From Pseudomonadota bacterium (lineage in GTDB: Bacteria; Pseudomonadota; Gammaproteobacteria; Steroidobacterales; Steroidobacteraceae), in NCBI GenBank assembly GCA_021787615.1, contig JAJYLP010000025.1:1-40493 (forward strand): a stretch of DNA of 40,493 bases. Direction: 5' to 3'. Within the stretch, counting starts at the first letter, position 1. Every line of letters starts with the position of its first letter. The notes below the pieces were generated by a model. It had not been told where the DNA came from, did not search any database, and was given only the letters and a program-made list of their open reading frames with translations. This document shows positions 34,272 to 40,493 of this stretch, piece after piece. Made by a program: the position numbers and the translations under genes.

Positions 34272-36214
34272 CGCACCGAGAACGCCCGATACGAGTGCGG
34301 TGCGAGCCGCACCACGAAGCTCGTCTGGCTCTGCTCGCTCGGCAGCGGGCTCGGGGTCACGATCGGCGCCGGCAGCACGCCGCGCCCGGAGACCAGGTCG
34401 ACGAGCCGCTGCGCGCCGTGGTGCACGAAGATGCGCACCGTGACCGGCCGCGGCAGGTACGATTCGACGATGAACGTGCCGTTGCTGTAGGCGAACAGCG
34501 CCACGTGCGCCGGCGCGTTGATGCGCACCGGGAAGCGCGCGAGCAGGTAGCCCCGCAGTGCGTTCAGCACCGGCTCCGGCAATCGATAGAACTCACCCAT
34601 GTTGCTCGGCACGTCAAGCACGTAGAGCTGCCCGCGCGAATAGCCCGTCATGAGCAGAACCGGCACGCCGTGCGCGGCCGCCTCGCCCTGGATGACCGGC
34701 CACGAATCGTTGGTGTAGAAGCGGATTTCCGGAAAGATGACGCGCGCGGCCCGCTCACCGGGCACATCCAGGCTCGCGGTGGCCCCGCCGGTGATGCTGC
34801 CGAGGTAATGCCGCACCGCGATCGGCAGCCCCGTATAGGTGATCTCGGCGACGTTCCTGATGCCGCGGTGCTGGCGCTCGAGCGCATGCAGCAGACCCGA
34901 GGTGACGATGACGTCGGCGCCGCTTCTGAGACTGGCCTCGATCTTCGGCACCAGATGTGGATCGGCCGCGGCCTCCTGGGTGAGCAGCACGATCCGGGCG
35001 TGTGTCGGGTAGTGCGGCATCAGGTTGATCGGGATGCCGATGTTGCCGAGGTAGTTCTGCAGGAAGTCCTCGCCGCTCGACTGGAACGGCTTGTAGCTGG
35101 CCACCCCGATGGGCTTGCCCAGCTTGCCGAGAAAGGCATCGGCCTGCCCGAGCGCGAAGCCGGCGACCCGGGCCCAGCCCGGCACGGCCTCCGTTCCCGG
35201 CGGCGCCTTGAACGAGCGCACCATGGCGTGCCAGTTGAAGCTGGTCCGGTCGGCCGCCCAGGCGTCGCGATTGCCGGGGGTGACCGGCTCGGGGACCGCC
35301 AGCTGCGGCCAGCTGAACAGCGTGATCTGCGGAACCTTGGCGAACAGCGTATCCCAAAGCTGCTCGGCGTAGCGGTCGACGTAGAGATCGCCGAACGTGT
35401 CGACCCAGCCGCCCTCGGCCGCGTGCGGGCGGATGTTGTGGTAATAGCGGTAGATGAGATAGCTCTCGTACTGCTGCAGCATCTGCGCGGTGTGCACCGG
35501 GTCGCGCGTCTCATCGCCGGTGTAGATGCCGCTGAACATCTTCGCCTCGCGGTCGAGGTCGAAGCCCAGGCCCTGGAAATGCTCGTACCAGTTCGGGTAC
35601 TTGATGATCACCTTGACGTGCGGGTTGACCTTGCGCGCCGCGCCGATGATGAGGTGCTTGGCCACCCAGCGCATCTTGCGCAGGCGGTACTGCGTCCAGC
35701 TCTGCGCGCCCTTGGCCTTGATGTCGGCGTTGCTGCGCGTATTGAAGAATGTGAAGTCATCTAGGATGATGGTGTTGAAATGCCGCGCAGCCATGCGCAC
35801 CGCGCGCTCGCACGTGGTGACGTCATGCGCATTCTCGAAGTCGAATGAGTTGAACTGGTTGTACTTGTTGCGGCCCGCGAACAGCGTGATGCCGCCGTCG
35901 ACGATAATGCCCCGGCGGCGAAAGAACGCGGCGATCCGATCCAGCGTCGCGGGGTCGGCAAACACCTGATCGCGATAGACCTCGAGATAGACCTTGTTGA
36001 AGTGCACCTGGCTCCAGATGCGCTGGAACTGGCGGCGCAAGGTCTGCGGATTGGCGAGCGCTCGGGTGGAGGTCACTGGAATGTACACGGCCACACTGAA
36101 GTTCCTGTACGGCCGCTCGGCCGCCCCGGCCGGTCGGGCTCGGGCCGCAGCGAAGCCGAGCGTGCAGCAGACAGCGGCCACAAGTGCGGCGGCGCGGTTG
36201 TTTCGCATGATCAT
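34259..36214 (-). CDS. secreted putative glycoside hydrolase of unrecognised family
   Basis: 651 residues with a signal peptide (ALVAAVCCTLGFAAARARPAGAA). The first about 330 residues look like a (beta/alpha)8 barrel: SVAVYIP, KVYLEVYRD, GIIVDGGITLF, NTIILDDFTFFN (D152, D153), VKVIIKYPNWYEHF (W208, Y209) and SGIYTGDETRD (E235), then GWVDTFGD and QITLFSWPQL. A middle part (about 366-450, ARIVLLTQEAAADP, GADVIVTSGLLHAL) resembles the flavodoxin/GATase-like domain that follows the barrel in GH42-type enzymes; a beta-rich C-terminus ends it. I know no family for it. It is the third gene of the leftward exuT-manD unit, between genes for glucuronate release and use. Acidic residues at strand ends suit a glycosidase. 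Confidence 0.6.
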   Translation of the reverse strand: MIMRNNRAAALVAAVCCTLGFAAARARPAGAAERPYRNFSVAVYIPVTSTRALANPQTLRRQFQRIWSQVHFNKVYLEVYRDQVFADPATLDRIAAFFRRRGIIVDGGITLFAGRNKYNQFNSFDFENAHDVTTCERAVRMAARHFNTIILDDFTFFNTRSNADIKAKGAQSWTQYRLRKMRWVAKHLIIGAARKVNPHVKVIIKYPNWYEHFQGLGFDLDREAKMFSGIYTGDETRDPVHTAQMLQQYESYLIYRYYHNIRPHAAEGGWVDTFGDLYVDRYAEQLWDTLFAKVPQITLFSWPQLAVPEPVTPGNRDAWAADRTSFNWHAMVRSFKAPPGTEAVPGWARVAGFALGQADAFLGKLGKPIGVASYKPFQSSGEDFLQNYLGNIGIPINLMPHYPTHARIVLLTQEAAADPHLVPKIEASLRSGADVIVTSGLLHALERQHRGIRNVAEITYTGLPIAVRHYLGSITGGATASLDVPGERAARVIFPEIRFYTNDSWPVIQGEAAAHGVPVLLMTGYSRGQLYVLDVPSNMGEFYRLPEPVLNALRGYLLARFPVRINAPAHVALFAYSNGTFIVESYLPRPVTVRIFVHHGAQRLVDLVSGRGVLPAPIVTPSPLPSEQSQTSFVVRLAPHSYRAFSVRYSR

Positions 36215-36278
36215 GATGATCCGCCTCTCTCTGTAATCAACACTTGCGATGCCGCCGCGGCCTGCGCCGCGGCACCCC

Positions 36279-37529
36279 TCACCAATCCCACATCGTCCCG
36301 TCCGGCAGACGCGCGATCGGCAGCTGTCTGGGCTTGTACGGGAAGCGCGCGGCGAGCTGCTCGTCGAGTCCGACGCCGTGGCCGGGACTCTCGCCGCAAT
36401 GCAGACAGCCGTCGCTGAAGGTGTAGTCGTGCGGAAAGAGCGCGTCGGTCTCGTCCGAATGGCGCATGTATTCCTGGATGCCGAAGTTCGGCGCCCACGT
36501 GTCGAAATGCAGCGCCGCGCCGAGCGTGACCGGCGAGAGGTCCGTGGCGCCGTGAAAGCCCGTGCGCGCGCGGTGCAGCGCGGCGAGGTCGGCGATGCGG
36601 CGCACGTGGGTGATGCCCCCGCCGTGAACGATCGTGGTGCGGATGTAGTCGATCAGCTGCCGCTCGAGCAGCGCGCGGCAATCAAAGATGGAATTGAACA
36701 CCTCGCCCACCGCGAGCGGCGTGACCGAGTGGCGCCGGATGAGCTCGAAGCCGTCCGGGTTTTCCGCCGGCGTCGCATCCTCCAGCCAGAAGAGGCGGTA
36801 GGGCTCCAGATCGCGCGCCAGACGCGCCGCCTCGATGGGCGTGAGGCGGTGATGCGCATCGTGCAGCAACTCGACCTCGCGCCCGTGATCGGCGCGAAGC
36901 CGCTCGAAGAGGCGCGGCACGATCTCGAGGTAGCCCGGGGTCGACCAGACGGTCTCGAGCGGCAGCTCGCTTTCGGCCGGCTCGTAGGCGTTTTTCATCC
37001 GCGACACGCCGTAGGGCTTGGCGAGCCCCGGCACGCCGCATTGCGCGCGAACGGCGCGGTACCCCTGCGCGATGAACCGGCCGACCTCGGCGCTCGCCTC
37101 CTCGATGTCCCGGCCGCTCGCGTGCCCGTACACCAGCACGCGCTCGCGGCTGCGCCCGCCGAGCAGCCGATAGAGGGGCAGTCCCGCCATCTTGCCGAGG
37201 ATGTCCCACAGGGCCACGTCCACCGCGGCGATGGCCGTCATGGTGACCGGGCCGCGCCGCCAGTACGCGCCGCGGTAGAGAAACTGCCACGTGTCCTCGA
37301 TCCGCCCGGCATCGCGGCCGATGAGATTCGGGATCACGTGCTGCTCCAGATAGGCCGCGACCGCCAGCTCGCGGCCGTTGAGCGTCGCATCGCCGAGGCC
37401 CCAGACCCCCGAGCGGGTCTCGACCCGCAGCGTCACGAAGTTGCGACCCGGCGAGGTGACGATCACGCGCGCCGCGACGATCTGCCGTTCCCGGGACGAG
37501 CCCTGCGGCTCAGACTGTGTATTGACCAT
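36279..37529 (-). CDS. ManD-type D-mannonate dehydratase (enolase superfamily)
   Basis: 416 residues. The metal ligands of the superfamily are visible: HDAHHRL (D224, H226), WLEDATPAE (E250), VGEVFN (E276), and the C-terminal FHGATDLSP with H326. [24 protein letters not shown] is the typical capping/barrel junction, and the C-terminus [22 protein letters not shown] matches the ManD/RspA group. It dehydrates mannonate to 2-keto-3-deoxygluconate, replacing the UxuA type. Not all RspA relatives have this activity; the gene context supports it here. It lies 63 bp downstream of the hexuronate transporter and 64 bp upstream of the barrel protein. Confidence 0.9.
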   Translation of the reverse strand: MVNTQSEPQGSSRERQIVAARVIVTSPGRNFVTLRVETRSGVWGLGDATLNGRELAVAAYLEQHVIPNLIGRDAGRIEDTWQFLYRGAYWRRGPVTMTAIAAVDVALWDILGKMAGLPLYRLLGGRSRERVLVYGHASGRDIEEASAEVGRFIAQGYRAVRAQCGVPGLAKPYGVSRMKNAYEPAESELPLETVWSTPGYLEIVPRLFERLRADHGREVELLHDAHHRLTPIEAARLARDLEPYRLFWLEDATPAENPDGFELIRRHSVTPLAVGEVFNSIFDCRALLERQLIDYIRTTIVHGGGITHVRRIADLAALHRARTGFHGATDLSPVTLGAALHFDTWAPNFGIQEYMRHSDETDALFPHDYTFSDGCLHCGESPGHGVGLDEQLAARFPYKPRQLPIARLPDGTMWDW

Positions 37530-37592
37530 GATTGAGGACTCCGATCCTGGCCGCGCCCCCGCGGCTGTTAATCGCAGATGTTCGCACCGCGC

Positions 37593-38888
37593 TCACGCGG
37601 CCGCGAGGCGCACCGGCGCGAGGCGCGGCGCGAGCAGCTGAATCACCGTAAGCGCCACGAGATACATGCCGCCGGCGATGGTAAACAGCAGCGCGTAGCT
37701 GCCGGTGGCCTGCAGCAGAAAGCCCACCGCCGTCGAAACGAGCGCGCCCGAGAGCGCTCCGGCGAACCCACCGAGCCCGACGACCGAGGCGACCGCCGCG
37801 CTCGGATACAGATCCGAGGCCGTGGTGAACAGGTTCGCCGACCAGCCCTGATGGGCCGCCGCGGCGAGCCCGATGAGCCCGACCGCGAACCACAGGTGAT
37901 GCACGTAGGAGGTGAAGATCACCGGCACCACGGCGAGCGCGCACAGCAGCATCGCGCCCTTGCGCGCCGCATTGACGCTCCAGCCGAGGCGCATCAGGCG
38001 CCCAGCGAGCCAGCCGCCGCCGATGCTGCCGGCATCCGCCATCACGTAGACGGCGATCAGCGGCGGACCGAGCGCGGTGAGATCGAGCCCGTAGCGATGG
38101 CTGAGATACTTCGGCAGCCAGAACAAGAGGAACCACCAGACCGGGTCGGTGAGGAACTTGCCGGCCGCGAACGCCCAGGTCTGACGATGCCGCAGCAGCT
38201 CGCGCCACCGCACACGAGTCGCGCTCGAGGGCTCCACGGCATCGCTGCCGATGTAGGCCAGCTCCCGCGCCGTAACCCGCGGATGCTCGGCGGGCGGGCG
38301 GTAGACGATGAGCCAGGTGACCAGCCACAAGGCGCTGAGCACGCTCGTGAGCAGGAAACCCGAGCGCAGCCCCCACAGCGCCACCGCGATCGGCACCACG
38401 AGCGGCGCGATCACCGCGCCGACGTTCGTGCCGGCGTTGAACAGGCCCGTCGCGAACGCTCGCTCCGGCCGCGGGAACCACTCGGCCACGGTCTTCACCG
38501 CGGCCGGAAAATTGCCCGACTCTCCGAGCCCGAGCATGAAGCGCGCCGCCGCGAACGCAAGCACGGTGCGCGCCAGGGCGTGGCTCGCCGCAGCCACGCT
38601 CCAAATCGCGATGGACAGCGCAAAACCGAGGCGCGTGCCGATCTTGTCGATCAGCGCACCGGCGAACACCAGCCCGATCGCATAGGCGATCTGGAACGCC
38701 GCGACGATGTAGCCGTAATCGACCTGCGTCCAGCCGAGCGCGTGCCCGAGCGCCGGGGCGAGTACCCCGAGCACCTGCCGGTCGATATAGTTGAGCGTCG
38801 TGGCCCAGAAGAGCAGCGCACAGATGCGCCAGCGGTAACCGCCGAAGCGGCCGGCGCCCTCCCGCACAGACTGAGCCTCGGCGGCCAT
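37593..38888 (-). CDS. exuT: MFS hexuronate transporter (ExuT-like)
   Basis: 431 residues with twelve predicted membrane segments, of the anion/cation symporter family. ALLFWATTLNYIDRQVLGVL, FMLGLGESGNFPAAVKTVAEWFP and GLFNAGTNVGAVIAPLVVP are diagnostic of ExuT/GudP-like proteins; FLTDPVWWFLLFWLPKYLS is also typical. It would import glucuronate or galacturonate with protons. It is first in the leftward run exuT-manD-barrel protein, and has an operator (38926-38939) 37 bp upstream of its start. Uptake of aldouronates rather than free acids is possible. Confidence 0.9.
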   Translation of the reverse strand: MAAEAQSVREGAGRFGGYRWRICALLFWATTLNYIDRQVLGVLAPALGHALGWTQVDYGYIVAAFQIAYAIGLVFAGALIDKIGTRLGFALSIAIWSVAAASHALARTVLAFAAARFMLGLGESGNFPAAVKTVAEWFPRPERAFATGLFNAGTNVGAVIAPLVVPIAVALWGLRSGFLLTSVLSALWLVTWLIVYRPPAEHPRVTARELAYIGSDAVEPSSATRVRWRELLRHRQTWAFAAGKFLTDPVWWFLLFWLPKYLSHRYGLDLTALGPPLIAVYVMADAGSIGGGWLAGRLMRLGWSVNAARKGAMLLCALAVVPVIFTSYVHHLWFAVGLIGLAAAAHQGWSANLFTTASDLYPSAAVASVVGLGGFAGALSGALVSTAVGFLLQATGSYALLFTIAGGMYLVALTVIQLLAPRLAPVRLAAA

Positions 38889-38925
38889 GTTCGGCGAGTG
38901 CCTTGCACGCAGAATGGATTGCGCA

Positions 38926-38939
38926 TGGTAACGCTCTCA
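38926..38939. promoter_or_regulatory. LacI-family operator upstream of exuT
   Basis: TGGTAACGCTCTCA matches TGnTAnCGnTAnCA at all but one fixed position (C for A at position 11). It lies 37 bp from the exuT start codon. Confidence 0.7.
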
Positions 38940-38969
38940 TTTTGCGCCCGCAAGTTTGCTCAGGTTCTG

Positions 38970-38988
38970 GCCCGCGCGCCGCGCGGGC
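38970..38988. terminator. GC hairpin followed by T-rich tract between divergent genes
   Basis: GCCCGCGC and GCGCGGGC flank a GCC loop, and GTGATTTTTGTTT follows on the plus strand. It looks like a terminator but lies upstream of both exuT and GH3, so it may insulate the two promoters or be a cruciform-prone site. Confidence 0.5.
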
Positions 38989-38998
38989 GTGATTTTTG

Positions 38999-39026
38999 TT
39001 TACGGTCGGGCAGAGTCCGTTATGAT
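38999..39026 (+). promoter_or_regulatory. promoter of the GH3 gene
   Basis: TTTACG (38999-39004) and TATGAT (39021-39026) with a 16-bp spacer. The -10 hexamer overlaps the LacI-type operator at 39023-39036, so repressor binding would exclude RNA polymerase. Confidence 0.6.
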
Positions 39027-39036
39027 AGCGATACCA
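39023..39036. promoter_or_regulatory. LacI-family operator upstream of GH3
   Basis: TGATAGCGATACCA fits TGnTAnCGnTAnCA at every fixed position. It is almost the complement of the symporter operator and lies 26 bp before the GTG start of GH3. Confidence 0.85.
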
Positions 39037-39062
39037 GTTCATGGTTTCGGGGGGATGATCCA

Positions 39063-40493
39063 GTGACCGGTTTCAACCTTCGTGCGCGCGGCCGCGGTGC
39101 GCTCGCGGCCGCGGCGCTGATCGCATCCCTGGCCGCTTGCGGCGCGCGCGCCGCAAGCGCGCCCCTCTACAAGGATCCACACGCGCCCGTGGCGGCCCGT
39201 GTGAAGGACCTGCTCGCCCGCATGACGCTCGCGGAGAAAATCGTGCAGATCAGCTCGATCTGGGAGAACAAGCCCGAGATCGAAAACGCCGCCGGTGATT
39301 TCGATCCGGCCAAGGCGGCGCAGACCTTCCCCTACGGCATCGGCCAGCTGGCCCGCCCGGGCGATTATGCGCCGAGCCAGTACCGGCTGCGCAGCCTCGC
39401 CGGCACCATCCGCTTCGTCAACGCCGTGCAGCGCTACGACCTGCAGCACACGCGCCTCGGCATCCCGACGCTGTTTCACTCTGAGGGCCTGCACGGCTAC
39501 GTGGCGCGCGGCTCGACCAGCTTCCCGCAGGCGATCGCGCTGGCGAGCACCTGGGACCCGGCGCTCATCACCCGCGTGTTCACCGTCGTGGCGCGCGAAG
39601 CGCGCGCGCAGGGCGTGGACATGCTGCTCACGCCCGTGATCAATCTCGGCCGCGATCCGCGCTGGGGACGGATCGAGGAGACCTTCGGCGAGGATCCCTA
39701 CCTGGTCGGGCGCATGGGGGTCGCGGAAGTGCGCGGTCTGCAGGGCGCGACGCTGCCACTCGCACCGGGGCACGTGCTGGCCGTGCTGAAGCACATGGCC
39801 GGCTACGGGGTGCCCGAGGCCGGCACCAACGTCGGGCCGGTGGAGCTGACGCGCCGCACGCTGCTGCAGATGTATCTGCCGGCCTTCCACGCCGCAATCA
39901 AGCAGGCGCATGCCCAGGTCGTCATGGCCGCCTACAACGAGATCGGCGGCATCCCCTGCACCGCCAATCCGTGGCTCTTCCAGCAGGTGCTGCGCAAGGA
40001 GTGGGGCTTCAAGGGCATCGTGGTGAGCGATTACCTCGGCATCGAGCAGCTGATGACGCTGCACCACGTTGTGCCCAATCTCACCGACGCGGCCGCCCGC
40101 GCCCTCAATGCGGGGGTGGATGTCGACTTTCCAGACGGCCAGGCATTCCAACACCTGCCGCAGGCGCTCGCCGAGGGCAAAGTGACGATGCGCCAGATCA
40201 ACGCCGCGGTCGCGGGAGTGCTGCGCCTGAAGTTCCTCTCCGGAGTGTTCGATCATCCTTACGCGAGCGTCCGCTATGCGCGCAAGGTCACCGATGATGC
40301 CCAGGCGCGCGCCCTGGCATTGCGGTCGGCGCAGGACTCGATCGTGCTCCTGAAGAACGACGGCACGCTGCCACTTAAGGTTGAGCGGCTGAAAACGCTG
40401 GCCGTGATCGGCCCGAACGCCGCGCCGGTGCGCCTCGGCGGCTACTCCGGCATCCCGAGCCACCCGGTGAGCGTGCTGCAGGGAATCCGCAAC
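39063..40493 (+). CDS. GH3 glycosidase, lipoprotein, 3' end outside the window
   Basis: The first 477 codons are present, open to the window edge. The N-terminus is a lipoprotein signal (LIASLAAC; lipobox L-A-A-C), so it is anchored in a membrane facing the periplasm or outside. GH3 blocks: DLLARMTLAEKIVQI, GIPTLFHSEGLHGY, TPVINLGRDPRWGRIEETFG, LAVLKHMAGYG and the nucleophile region KGIVVSDYLGIEQL (D323). The start of the second domain (DSIVLLKNDGTLPL) is also in view. It probably acts as a beta-xylosidase, given the locus, though beta-glucosidase is possible. Start is GTG 39063, 7 nt after a GGGGGGA run. It is divergent from exuT. Confidence 0.92.
   Translation, partial: MTGFNLRARGRGALAAAALIASLAACGARAASAPLYKDPHAPVAARVKDLLARMTLAEKIVQISSIWENKPEIENAAGDFDPAKAAQTFPYGIGQLARPGDYAPSQYRLRSLAGTIRFVNAVQRYDLQHTRLGIPTLFHSEGLHGYVARGSTSFPQAIALASTWDPALITRVFTVVAREARAQGVDMLLTPVINLGRDPRWGRIEETFGEDPYLVGRMGVAEVRGLQGATLPLAPGHVLAVLKHMAGYGVPEAGTNVGPVELTRRTLLQMYLPAFHAAIKQAHAQVVMAAYNEIGGIPCTANPWLFQQVLRKEWGFKGIVVSDYLGIEQLMTLHHVVPNLTDAAARALNAGVDVDFPDGQAFQHLPQALAEGKVTMRQINAAVAGVLRLKFLSGVFDHPYASVRYARKVTDDAQARALALRSAQDSIVLLKNDGTLPLKVERLKTLAVIGPNAAPVRLGGYSGIPSHPVSVLQGIRN

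Overview
This window is GC-rich chromosomal DNA, most likely from a gammaproteobacterium of the Xanthomonadales/Nevskiales kind. The main reasons are the pcnB-folK-(deoxynucleoside kinase)-panB-panC order, queG divergent from nnr, and a LacI-type regulon whose operators resemble the Xanthomonas xylan-utilisation box. Taxonomy is inferred from gene content only.

Positions 1-5930 are housekeeping: the 5' end of nnr, queG on the other strand, then a tight leftward operon pcnB > folK > dNK > panB > panC for RNA polyadenylation, folate, nucleotide salvage and pantothenate. A tRNA-Glu gene with anticodon CTC lies back to back with pcnB, and its promoter overlaps the only possible (non-ATG) pcnB start codons.

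Positions 5930-9815 are an accessory patch just past the tRNA 3' end. It holds a DUF4143-type AAA ATPase preceded by a 44-bp near-perfect AT-rich palindrome, an ArsR-type repressor with an SRPBCC/AHSA1 partner whose operator straddles the start codon, and a toxin-antitoxin graveyard. The graveyard contains a truncated PIN toxin, its orphan antitoxin, and a second PIN toxin broken by frameshifts and a stop. None of the decayed pieces is a standard annotated gene.

Positions 9816-24000 are mixed. They hold a secreted L,D-transpeptidase; a three-subunit molybdenum hydroxylase (FeS, Mo and FAD subunits, coupled by ATGA overlaps); two small uncharacterised proteins (one of only 59 aa); a mannose-1-phosphate guanylyltransferase followed by a zinc-ribbon methyltransferase that may carry a homopolymer frameshift; a membrane protein; an orphan GroEL paralogue lacking the GGM tail, with a HAD phosphatase; a DUF1203 protein; and a Tat-exported multicopper oxidase with a Met/Gly-rich insert and an apparently missing type-3 copper histidine.

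Positions 24200-40493 form a glucuronoxylan/hexuronate utilisation locus. It encodes a sugar/H+ symporter, a LacI-family regulator, a KirBac-like channel (probably unrelated), aldose 1-epimerase, fructuronate reductase (uxuB), a secreted GH67 alpha-glucuronidase, uronate isomerase (uxaC), a secreted TIM-barrel protein of no family I recognise, a ManD-type mannonate dehydratase, a hexuronate MFS transporter and a GH3 lipoprotein (cut by the window end). Four 14-bp sites fitting TGnTAnCGnTAnCA (one with a single mismatch) sit upstream of the transporter, between uxuB and GH67, upstream of the hexuronate transporter and upstream of GH3, tying the locus into one probable LacI regulon. The inferred route is: outer xylan fragments are debranched and trimmed in the periplasm, (methyl)glucuronate enters, UxaC makes fructuronate, UxuB makes mannonate and ManD makes 2-keto-3-deoxygluconate. 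The unknown secreted barrel protein is the best candidate for something undescribed.
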